Shown one piece after another: positions 17,179 through 28,044 of a DNA stretch of 64,000 nt (its first letter is position 1; every line of letters starts with the position of its first letter). The stretch lies in the NCBI GenBank assembly GCA_018609755.1, contig JAHENZ010000229.1, positions 1 through 64,000 of the forward strand. The letters are read 5' to 3'. The notes beneath the pieces are model-generated. The model was not told where the DNA came from. It searched no databases and worked only from the letters and a program-made list of their open reading frames with translations. A program made the position numbers and the translations under genes. The DNA is from Salinivenus sp. GTDB taxonomy: Bacteria > Bacteroidota > Rhodothermia > Rhodothermales > Salinibacteraceae.

Positions 17179-18867
17179 ATGAACAACGCCCAGGCCCGCG
17201 TCCCCGCTCCGGAAAACGAACCGGTACGTTCGTACGCTCCGGGCTCTGAAGAACGTCGAGCCGTGAAGAACCGATTGCAGGAGTTGCGGAACGACACCGT
17301 AGAAATTCCTGCGTTCATCAACGGGGACGCCGTGCACACCGGAGACACGAGTCGCGTAGCGCCTCCACACGACCACCAACACACCCTGGGACACGTTCAT
17401 CAGTCCGGGTCGGAGGAGGTTCAGCAGGCCATCGACGCGGCCCTGGAGGCCAAAGCGGAGTGGGCCGCCATGGACTTCTCCGACCGGGCCGCCATTTTCC
17501 TGCGCGCCGCCGATTTGCTGGCCGGTCCCTATCGCGACACCATTAATGCCGCGACGATGCTCGGGCAAGGAAAAAGCATCCATCAGGCGGAGATTGACGC
17601 TGCCTGCGAGCTGATTGACTTCCTGCGGTTCAACGTCCACTTTGCGGAGCAAATTTACAGCAACCAGCCCAATAACTCGGACGGGATCTGGAACCAGTTG
17701 CAATACCGGCCCCTGGAAGGATTCGTTCTGGCCGTGACTCCGTTCAACTTTACCGCCATACAGGCGAACCTCCCCACTGCCCCGGCCCTGATGGGCAACA
17801 CTGTGCTCTGGAAACCGGCCTCCCGCTCGGTCTACTCCGCGTACTACACCTACAAGATTCTGGAAGAAGCTGGACTGCCGCCGGGCGTTATCAACATGCT
17901 GCCGGCCGACGACGGAAGTGCCGTGGGAACGCCCGCACTTCAATCTGAACACTTCGCCGGGCTCCACTTCACCGGGTCCAAAGACACATTCGACCATCTC
18001 TGGTCGACGATCGGGCAGAATCTGGACACGTACCGGACGTATCCGACGATCGTCGGCGAAACTGGAGGAAAGGACTTCATTGCCGCTCATCCCTCGGCCA
18101 ATGTGGACCACCTCTCCGCCGCAATCGTTCGGGGCGCGTACGAGTATCAGGGACAGAAATGCTCGGCTGCCTCCCGGCTCTACATTCCGGAGTCTCTCTG
18201 GCCGGACGTGCACGACCAGATTGAAACGCAACTGGACGACATTCAGGTGGGCCCGCCGGAGGACTTCACCAACTTCCTCAACGCGGTGATCGACGAGCGC
18301 GCATTCGACAAGATCGTCGGCTACATCGAAGACGCACGTGAAGACGACGACGCTGAGATTGTCTTCGGGGGCGATTACGACGACACCACCGGCTACTTCA
18401 TTGAGCCGACGCTCATTCGGGCCTTCGATCCGAAACAGACGACCATGAAGGAGGAGATTTTCGGTCCCGTAACGACCGTCTACGTCTATCCTGACGAGGA
18501 GTACGCTTCCACCCTCGCCCTGATTGACGAGACCTCACCATACGGCCTCACAGGATCCATCTTCGCCTCCGACCGCACGGCCATCAAGCTGGCGAGCGAC
18601 GTGCTGGAGCAGGCTGCAGGCAACTTTTACATAAACGACAAGCCCACGGGTGCAGTCGTGGGCCAACAACCGTTTGGTGGGGCCCGGAAGTCTGGAACGA
18701 ACGACAAGGCTGGATCCATCTATAACCTTCAGCGCTGGGTGTCGCCTCGAGCAATCAAGGAGAATTTCGATCCGGCGTCTCACTACGGCTACGCCTGGAA
18801 CCAGCCAGATGCGACTGACGAAACGGCCGTCCGCACGGAAGCTGGGGATGGAAAAATGGCGAGCTGA
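17179..18867 (+). CDS. pruA: L-glutamate gamma-semialdehyde dehydrogenase (1-pyrroline-5-carboxylate dehydrogenase)
   Basis: Aldehyde dehydrogenase fold: FVLAVTPFNFTAIQANLPTAPALMGNTVLWKPA, YPTIVGETGGKDFIAAH, YEYQGQKCSAASRLYIPES, NFYINDKPTGAVVGQQPFGGARKSGTND. Confidence 0.92.
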   Translation: MNNAQARVPAPENEPVRSYAPGSEERRAVKNRLQELRNDTVEIPAFINGDAVHTGDTSRVAPPHDHQHTLGHVHQSGSEEVQQAIDAALEAKAEWAAMDFSDRAAIFLRAADLLAGPYRDTINAATMLGQGKSIHQAEIDAACELIDFLRFNVHFAEQIYSNQPNNSDGIWNQLQYRPLEGFVLAVTPFNFTAIQANLPTAPALMGNTVLWKPASRSVYSAYYTYKILEEAGLPPGVINMLPADDGSAVGTPALQSEHFAGLHFTGSKDTFDHLWSTIGQNLDTYRTYPTIVGETGGKDFIAAHPSANVDHLSAAIVRGAYEYQGQKCSAASRLYIPESLWPDVHDQIETQLDDIQVGPPEDFTNFLNAVIDERAFDKIVGYIEDAREDDDAEIVFGGDYDDTTGYFIEPTLIRAFDPKQTTMKEEIFGPVTTVYVYPDEEYASTLALIDETSPYGLTGSIFASDRTAIKLASDVLEQAAGNFYINDKPTGAVVGQQPFGGARKSGTNDKAGSIYNLQRWVSPRAIKENFDPASHYGYAWNQPDATDETAVRTEAGDGKMAS

Positions 18868-18896
18868 GCCAGTGATCGCCTCATAATCGACGGTCT

Positions 18897-19367
18897 GTGC
18901 CTGTGTCTACCGTCTTCCGGAGTACCCATCATCCTGGAAATGCCCCGAGTGGCCTAGTCTACACCCGGGCCCTCGTGGGTCCGATTGGGGTCTGTACCAC
19001 GCCGGTCATGATTGGGGCCACTGCAGCGGCCCTTCAAAGCCAGCCGATTTGGGGATACCTGGTGTGGGGACTCCCGTTGGCCATCATCCTCGCCATGACT
19101 TGGGCGCAGTTCTCATTGTCGACGACTCCGGCTGAGATCCACTTAAAACCCGGACAGTGTGCGGTTCAAAGTGTGCGCGATGTGCTTCGGGAAAAGCCCC
19201 CTACCTTTCACCCCTTGTATAACGTGAAGGTGTCTCCCTTCCAGATTGAGCTGGCAATCGGATGGAAAACCCAGGAATGTGTACGAGCAGACTGGCCGCA
19301 GTACGGAAAGCTCCGGAAGGCGGCACAACAGGCACACGACTCTACGTCTGACCCCGTGAAGACATGA
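18897..19367 (+). CDS. Hypothetical membrane protein
   Basis: Two TM segments then a soluble domain; ORF in the intergenic space following pruA. Confidence 0.55.
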   Translation: MPVSTVFRSTHHPGNAPSGLVYTRALVGPIGVCTTPVMIGATAAALQSQPIWGYLVWGLPLAIILAMTWAQFSLSTTPAEIHLKPGQCAVQSVRDVLREKPPTFHPLYNVKVSPFQIELAIGWKTQECVRADWPQYGKLRKAAQQAHDSTSDPVKT

Positions 19368-19408
19368 ACTGTCTTCCCCTCTGGTACTTTGTTGGAGATG
19401 CATACTAA

Positions 19409-19422
19409 TTTGCAATAACGGA
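19409..19422. promoter_or_regulatory. Recurring intergenic motif TTTGCAATAACGGA (copy 2)
   Basis: Identical 14-mer to 15166-15179; flanked by a C10 tract at 19439-19448. Confidence 0.5.
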
Positions 19423-19682
19423 AGTAACATCGACTTCGCCCCCCCCCCTCTCTGCTAGGGGGATTGCACAACTGAAACGCGAGAAATCGCAGATTTCGTG
19501 ACGCTCTTTCCCTCTGTATCTCCTGCCCGAAATATGCTGGGGATCGACCGCTGCCAACAAACGATGACGATTTTGGCGTCAGGTAACCGGCGCCCGAAAC
19601 CGCTAGAGTCGTTGTGCAAGGTCATTAGAACCTAAGCAGGGGAGCATTTCTCCCATCTTGGTCTCGCGAGCACTTTATTCCC

Positions 19683-20612
19683 ATGTCTCGAATACAACTC
19701 GACGCAAACTCGAAGCGCCCCCTACGGAAACAGCTGATTGATCAGCTCCGCTACCTCATCGCAACGGGCCACTACAACGTGAACGAGACGCTGCCTTCGA
19801 CGCGAGCCCTGGGGGATCAACTCGACATCTCCTTTCACACCGTACGCAAAGCGTACCAGGAATTGGAACAAGAGGGCCTTCTTGAGTCCAAAGTAGGCAG
19901 CGGATACACCGTACAGGAGCGGACTCCTCTTTCGAAGAGCCAGCGGATTGAGAGAGGAGCAAAGGTGGTGAACGAAGCCCTTCAAACTTTAGTCGGACTT
20001 GGGCTTAGCGAGGCCGAGATTGAGTCTTTGTTCCAGGAGCAGGCCAACCTGCTCGATCATAGTAGCCTGGAGCGGAAGTTACTCGTCGTGGGTCCCCACC
20101 ACGAGCTGAATGCGATGTGCGCTGAACAAATCCGCTCGGCGCTCCAACTGGCGGTTCGTCCCATCTCCCTCCCGCAGCTGGACCGTCACCAGGATGCCGA
20201 CTTTGCCTTTACCCCGTATCCGTTTTTGTCGGAGGTACTACAAAATCTTCCCCGCGGCGACACCTTAGGGTTCGTGATGCACGTCCCCTCTCGGGTGTTG
20301 GAGCGCACTGCCCGGCTTCTAGATCGCGAGGCACTTGGCCTCGTGACGCGGTATCAAGACACGATTGCCCCTCTATCTGAAGAGCTCCGAACCGACACTG
20401 CGTACGGTGGACAGGTGATCGCAGCCTCTATCGAAGAAGGAGTTGAGCACCTCTCGAACGTGATCGAGCAGACGGATCTACTCCTCTATACACCTGAAAG
20501 CAAACGTCGCCTCCTTCCGTTCTTGAGTGGCGAAGACGTGGACGCGATGGAGCTTGAGATGGTGGTAAGTGCCGACTCAATCGAAGCAATCGTGGAGGCC
20601 GTGCCCGCGTAA
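19683..20612 (+). CDS. GntR family transcriptional regulator
   Basis: RKQLIDQLRYLIATGHYNVNETLPSTRALGDQLDISFHTVRKAYQELEQEGLLESKVGSGYTV wHTH. Confidence 0.92.
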   Translation: MSRIQLDANSKRPLRKQLIDQLRYLIATGHYNVNETLPSTRALGDQLDISFHTVRKAYQELEQEGLLESKVGSGYTVQERTPLSKSQRIERGAKVVNEALQTLVGLGLSEAEIESLFQEQANLLDHSSLERKLLVVGPHHELNAMCAEQIRSALQLAVRPISLPQLDRHQDADFAFTPYPFLSEVLQNLPRGDTLGFVMHVPSRVLERTARLLDREALGLVTRYQDTIAPLSEELRTDTAYGGQVIAASIEEGVEHLSNVIEQTDLLLYTPESKRRLLPFLSGEDVDAMELEMVVSADSIEAIVEAVPA

Positions 20613-20711
20613 GACCCTCTGCCTGTGAACCTTACGCACGACGTGATCGAGCTTATACCAGTTCTGAAGGATCGGTATGCATGTAATCGCTTCGGTCAGA
20701 ATGGAACGTCC

Positions 20712-20733
20712 GTCACGAGGCGCGCCTCGTGAC
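20712..20733. terminator. 22 bp perfect palindrome, candidate terminator after the GntR gene
   Basis: GTCACGAGGCGCGCCTCGTGAC followed on + by TCTTTC. Confidence 0.45.
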
Positions 20734-20788
20734 TCTTTCGCTCCGAAACTCTCTCAAAAAAGTGCACAACCATCCTCGGTATCTGGTA

Positions 20789-23488
20789 TTAGTTCTTCTC
20801 ATCCTTGCTGGACGAGGCAGTAGGGTCCTTCTCCACTTCTCCATGACCATTTTCTTGATCCTCTTCATCAACGTCCGGCACGGACTCAATCCCGTCCCCA
20901 ACCGGGGATACGTCGGCAGAGACCGGAGCCTCCGGCGGATTTGCGTGTTCGGATCGGTGGTGCGGGGACGCTTCGGCCAGCTCCGGTCGAGGTTCCCGGG
21001 GATCTCGCACCCCGGGCGTCTGATCAAGATCATCGGTCTCAGGTTCTTCCTCTTCAGCCCAGAGCCCACTTCCGTCGACTTCAATCGTCACGCCTTCATA
21101 GGGCTCCTCCGCGGCCACCGACACGACCGTGGGCCCGGTCTCCTCCTCCGGTTCCTCCTCCTGGTCGGGATACTTCACCCGGACGTGATAAATCCCCAGA
21201 AGCATCTTCAGGAACGTATCCTTGATCTGGCGGAGATCCTTGAACGTGAGGTCTGTATTGTCCAGTTGGCCGTCGTCAATGCGCTCCTGAAAGATCAAGT
21301 CGATGAGCGACTTGAGGCGGTTGTGTGATGGATCATCGAGGCTTCGACTCGCCGCCTCCACTGAATCTGCGAGCATGAGGATCCCCGTTTCTTTCGAGTC
21401 CGGCTTCGGTCCCGGATAGCGAAACTCGGATTCTAAAACGGGAGAATCGTCCTCGTCTGCATCGTCTACAGCCTTGCGGTAAAAGTATTCAATCCGTGCG
21501 GTCCCATGATGCGTGGGAATGAACTTCAACACCCGCTCCGGAAGGTTATACTCCTTCCCCATTTCAAGCCCTTCCTTGACGTGACTGGCAATGATGAGCG
21601 CACTCATCCGCGGCTTGAGCCGATCATGCGGATTTACGCCGGCGCGCTGGTTTTCCACGAAATACTCCGCCTTCTGCTTCTTTCCAATGTCGTGGTACAG
21701 CGCCCCCACCCGCGTGAGCAGGGTGTGAGCTCCAATCCGGTCGGCGGCGGCTTCCGCCAAGTTGGCCACCTGGAGGGAATGGTTGAACGAGCCGGGGGCC
21801 CGAAGACTCAAGTCTTTTAGCAGCTTGTTGTTGGTGTCCGAGAGCTCCAACAACGTCAGGTCTGTCGTAATGTCAAAGGTCCGTTCCAGTGCCCAGAGAA
21901 AGAGTGAAGACGTGATTGTAAACGAAGACCCGATGGCGGCAAAAATCATTTCTCGCCCATACAATCCGGTAGGCGTCCCCAGATACAACCAGCTCGCGGT
22001 GAGTACCATGAGGTATCCAATGAATACCAGCCCAGCACTTACGAAAAACTGCCCACGGTTCTTGATGTCCCGAACACTGAAGATCCCAAACGCACCGGCA
22101 AAAAACGTGGCAAGTGTGTACTCTAGATCGAGGCCCAGCATCTGGCCACCCGTAAAGGCGAGTACGAGTGTCCCGAACAGACCGATGCGCGAGTTAAAGA
22201 CGATCGTGAGTAATACCGAGGCCAAAGCCACGGGCACCGCGTACAGGTTGGCCCATGGGACACGCACCAGTACTCCAAACAGCACTACGATGAAGGCGAG
22301 AACCACACTGATGAGAATCATACTCCGATCCTCCCGCCACACATCTGTACGGAGCAGGTAGAGATAGAAGAAAAAGAAGCTGAAACCGAGGAGAGCGAAC
22401 AGTCCCTCCCCCATCATCTGCTTCCAAACGATGGCCGAAGCCATTCGCTCATTTCGAACACGCTCGAGAGAAGTCAACTGACGTTTGATCTCGGCGGTTA
22501 CTCGTTCCCCCTTCTGAACAATGACTTCCCCCTTTTCGACGCCTCCCTGAATGGACGTCACATTTCGTGCTCGACGATTCCGCTCCTGTAACGTCTCGGC
22601 CCGCATGTATTGGAGCGAAGGCTGGAAGACCCCTCGAAAGAACGAAAAGGCAATGTCGGCATGACTTGGGTTATCCTGGTAGGTCTCCTGGAGCTGTTTT
22701 TCGACGTACTCATAGGCCTCATTCAACCCGTACACGTTGTCCTTGTCTACGGACCGTTGGATGCGTTCTTCCTGATTACGGACAATGATCACGTCTGTGA
22801 ACACCGAGTCCCGCGAGCGGTCCATGACGCCCACGTTGATCAGTTGTGTGGCCAGCCGAAACGCTTCTCCTAACAACTCCTGATCAAGTGGCGGGCCGGT
22901 AGGATCTGTATCTGAGCGAGAACCTCCGGACAGGCCCTGCACCCTGCGCACGTGCTGCTCTGCCAGCGTTTCCCACTGGTTAGGAGTAAGTGTCACTACA
23001 GCGTTGCGGCGATCGCGAACGTAGCGAAGCGAATCCTTCCGCGCAGCGGCCGCCTCCCCCTGCGCTCGATGGTAGCGATAGCTAGCGTAAGACTCCAGTA
23101 TTCGGTCGAGTTGACGAGCCAACGTATCTCGATTCTGGACCACCTTCTGCCGAGCCTCACTGATCTCTCGAAAAAATGGCGGGGTATTTTTTCGAACCGT
23201 GTCCCGCTTTGCCTCTACCCGTTCCTGGTCCACGTACACGGGGAAATCGAACGGCGCATCCAGGGTAGACTGCCGCCACGTATCGCCTACTTGGACGGTA
23301 TACTCATAGACTTCTCCCCGGGGGAATGCCGCCGCCGTAATTGCGATGAGGACGAGAAACAGTCCCCAACGCAGTGCCCAAAACTGCCACCGCGAAGTGT
23401 CATCTTCCGACCGTCCACTGGTCTCGAGCTCATGGCCCACAGGCTGGGCGGTGGGGCGACTCCAACCAAGTTGGTCAAACAATCCCAT
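20789..23488 (-). CDS. 7TM receptor-HD hydrolase (PgpH/YqfF family; cyclic di-AMP phosphodiesterase-like)
   Basis: Extracellular 7TMR-HDED region, 7 TM helices, and HD domain NHSLQVANLAEAAADRIGAHTLLTRVGALYHDIGKKQKAEYFVENQ. Confidence 0.92.
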   Translation of the reverse strand: MGLFDQLGWSRPTAQPVGHELETSGRSEDDTSRWQFWALRWGLFLVLIAITAAAFPRGEVYEYTVQVGDTWRQSTLDAPFDFPVYVDQERVEAKRDTVRKNTPPFFREISEARQKVVQNRDTLARQLDRILESYASYRYHRAQGEAAAARKDSLRYVRDRRNAVVTLTPNQWETLAEQHVRRVQGLSGGSRSDTDPTGPPLDQELLGEAFRLATQLINVGVMDRSRDSVFTDVIIVRNQEERIQRSVDKDNVYGLNEAYEYVEKQLQETYQDNPSHADIAFSFFRGVFQPSLQYMRAETLQERNRRARNVTSIQGGVEKGEVIVQKGERVTAEIKRQLTSLERVRNERMASAIVWKQMMGEGLFALLGFSFFFFYLYLLRTDVWREDRSMILISVVLAFIVVLFGVLVRVPWANLYAVPVALASVLLTIVFNSRIGLFGTLVLAFTGGQMLGLDLEYTLATFFAGAFGIFSVRDIKNRGQFFVSAGLVFIGYLMVLTASWLYLGTPTGLYGREMIFAAIGSSFTITSSLFLWALERTFDITTDLTLLELSDTNNKLLKDLSLRAPGSFNHSLQVANLAEAAADRIGAHTLLTRVGALYHDIGKKQKAEYFVENQRAGVNPHDRLKPRMSALIIASHVKEGLEMGKEYNLPERVLKFIPTHHGTARIEYFYRKAVDDADEDDSPVLESEFRYPGPKPDSKETGILMLADSVEAASRSLDDPSHNRLKSLIDLIFQERIDDGQLDNTDLTFKDLRQIKDTFLKMLLGIYHVRVKYPDQEEEPEEETGPTVVSVAAEEPYEGVTIEVDGSGLWAEEEEPETDDLDQTPGVRDPREPRPELAEASPHHRSEHANPPEAPVSADVSPVGDGIESVPDVDEEDQENGHGEVEKDPTASSSKDEKN

Positions 23489-23882
23489 AAGACGGCGTCA
23501 CTCGGTCAAAGCAGAACAACGGGAAAAGGCTCCTCTTCAATCTCAGAACGTGAATGGTTGGCCCTGCCAAGAGGATCCTTTCTCACTGAAAGCGTCACCT
23601 TAGGGATAAAGTCCGGCATGAGCAGAGACATTTATCACGGGAGACCCTGCTCAGAGCAGAAAAGCTTTTCTCAGTGCCAAATCATACGTTCGAAGCTCAG
23701 AAAGATGAGGGGCAGCGAGTTCCTCCAGGATCGGAAGTACGTCGCCCTCACTAGTGGTGCGTCAAGTTTTCCATGTCGAGTAGAGCGCCGATCAATGACA
23801 ATGAACGGGATTCCGGCTGTTGAAGCAGCATTCAAGTGGGCGTATTCAATTCGGCACCCGACATCTTCGGCTTGACTGACCA

Positions 23883-26024
<2,142 letters not shown>

Positions 26025-27551
26025 TTATTCTGCGGGGGCACCGACAGGAATCGTATCCGGCGTCACCGATAGGGACACCGGCGGGCCTCTCAACGTGTCG
26101 GCAAAGGACTGCGCTCCCGACCGCGTGATTTCAATTCCTCCAGTGGTGTCACTTGGAATCGGATAGGCGTACCCTTCCAGCAACAATTCAATGTCGCCGA
26201 GCTCGTTTTGGAGAGTGACCTCCTCTTCAAAAGGAAACACCCGTATCTCTCCCTCTTGAATCCAATAGGGTCGACGTAAGTCGTCGTCTCGTCGAATCCG
26301 GAGGTTGCTGACATTTGCTCTGGCCCGAACCGTAAGGTGCAGCGTCTCGCCGAGCGAAAGATTTGCGGGCGGGGGCCGCTCCGGTTCCGAAGCAGTCGTG
26401 TCTGAAGACGAGACCGCCGCCGAGGTGTCCGGCGTTGAGGCAGGGTCCGTGGGCTGGGGAGACGACGTGTCCTCAGAAGAGAAATAGAAGACCCATACGA
26501 GAATCGAAAGAAGAACGACCAGGACCCCAGCCCCAATCAGGTACATGGGACCCAGTTGGCCGGGAGAAAATGAAGTCCAGGATGAAGAGGTACGTGAAGT
26601 TCGCTCCTCTTGTGCGGAACGAGGAGCCGAACTGGGAGACCCCGACGCTTCCTCCGACGAACTTCCCAGGGGCGTAGGTTCTCCTACGATCCCTCCGCCG
26701 CCCACGTCAGCCGGTGGAGCATCCGGACCTTGTTCCTCCCTCTCCCCTTGCCCTGAGATGGGCGGAGCCGGAGCGGCCTCTTCTTCGGTCTCCTCGTGCT
26801 CATCCCCCCCCTCTAACCAATCGGGGGCGTCGTCGTCCCCCTCTTGATCGTGCTCGGCCTCTTCTTCCGTGGTCGCAGGAGGAGTTCGGGGGGAATCATC
26901 CTCGGCGTCGTCAGGGGGAGACGGTTCGGGAGGAGACTCTTCTTGACGGGATGATTCTCGACCGGGTCCCCCCTCCGAATCAGCCTCTGAGGCCTGCTCG
27001 GACGGCTCTGAGGCTTGAGACAAGCTCCCTTCTCCGGACACTGGCGTCGAAGGAGCGTCTGAAGCGTCCGATGGAGCATCGGGATCATCCTCCCCAACAG
27101 CTCGCGGAGGACCCACGATGCCTCCACGCCCCTCAGGGCCGCCTGCTGAAGGAGCAGAAAGTCCTTCATCCTTCTTCTCCGAACTCGACGGAGTGGACTC
27201 TTCTGACGAAGAGGACTTTGACGGCGTCTCTTCATCCCCACGCTGCGGAGCATGTACGTACTTTTCTGCGAGCGCGTCCTCGTACGCCCCCTCCAGGGCG
27301 GCATTCAAGCCTTCGACGGCGTCATCGACAGAAATGTCAATCGCCTCCGCGTAGGCCTGTACGAAAGACCGGAGGTACACATCGTTATAGCTCTCGTGGG
27401 TGTACAACCGTCCCTCTTCGAAAGACTCGATCAGAGTTCGCGCAATGCGAGTCCGGTTGTGGATCTCGTCGATGGACACGTCACGCTCCTCGCGTATCTG
27501 CCGAAGATCCTTAGAGAAGCGCTTCCCGGCGGTGGTGGAATCATCAACCAT
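26025..27551 (-). CDS. RodZ-like helix-turn-helix membrane protein with long acidic linker
   Basis: N-terminal HTH (FSKDLRQIREERDVSIDEIHNRTRIARTLIESFEEGR), ~200 aa E/S/P/D-rich linker, one TM (YLIGAGVLVVLLSILVWVFYF), C-terminal RodZ-like beta domain. Confidence 0.8.
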   Translation of the reverse strand: MVDDSTTAGKRFSKDLRQIREERDVSIDEIHNRTRIARTLIESFEEGRLYTHESYNDVYLRSFVQAYAEAIDISVDDAVEGLNAALEGAYEDALAEKYVHAPQRGDEETPSKSSSSEESTPSSSEKKDEGLSAPSAGGPEGRGGIVGPPRAVGEDDPDAPSDASDAPSTPVSGEGSLSQASEPSEQASEADSEGGPGRESSRQEESPPEPSPPDDAEDDSPRTPPATTEEEAEHDQEGDDDAPDWLEGGDEHEETEEEAAPAPPISGQGEREEQGPDAPPADVGGGGIVGEPTPLGSSSEEASGSPSSAPRSAQEERTSRTSSSWTSFSPGQLGPMYLIGAGVLVVLLSILVWVFYFSSEDTSSPQPTDPASTPDTSAAVSSSDTTASEPERPPPANLSLGETLHLTVRARANVSNLRIRRDDDLRRPYWIQEGEIRVFPFEEEVTLQNELGDIELLLEGYAYPIPSDTTGGIEITRSGAQSFADTLRGPPVSLSVTPDTIPVGAPAE

Positions 27552-27745
27552 GACAGCAACTTCGGCTCGGTATGGAGCGAACAACTCTAAAGTGCGACCG
27601 ACTTCCTCCTATAGGTCAAGTATACACTCACATCCTCCGCAAAGCAACCAAAAAAGTGGCTCATCAAGGAAACACCCCCCCCAAACAACAGCAAAGCCGC
27701 TTCCTCCCAGCAGAACTGGACGAAGCGGCCGAGCCGAATAGAAAA

Positions 27746-27822
27746 TGGTCGGGACAGCCGGATTTGAACCGGCGACCTCCGCTCCCCCAGAGCGGTGCGC
27801 TACCGAGCTGCGCCATGTCCCG
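27746..27822 (-). tRNA. tRNA-Pro (anticodon GGG), CCA encoded
   Basis: CGGGACA-TG-GCGC AGCTCGGTA GCGC-A-CCGCT CTGGGGG AGCGG-AGGTC-GCCGG TTCGAAT CCGGC-TGTCCCG-ACCA. Confidence 0.96.
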
Positions 27823-28044
27823 AAAGCACCCATCTGTAATGAGGAAAATGAGTCGAGGTTCTGTATCATCCTCCCGATAGATAAGCGTCAGCTGTGAGTT
27901 CTCGACGAATCCATCATACAAAGTCGAGAATCGGGAATGTGCGAGTTACACATTATTTTCAAAATACATCGAAGACGCTCGTACCGTTTTCGCGGTCATT
28001 AGTATCCATTTCCGCCTTTTCGAGACCCGTCTGCGAGGCCGCTC

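Noticed and set aside
17143-18231. 362 aa minus-strand ORF
   Set aside because: Fully antisense to pruA, with no recognisable domain; a shadow ORF common in GC-rich DNA.
22952-23875. 307 aa plus-strand ORF
   Set aside because: Mostly antisense to the PgpH-like gene; no domain recognised.
27676-27683. C8 tract as a phase-variation site
   Set aside because: Short and between the RodZ-like gene and a tRNA; no plausible switched gene.
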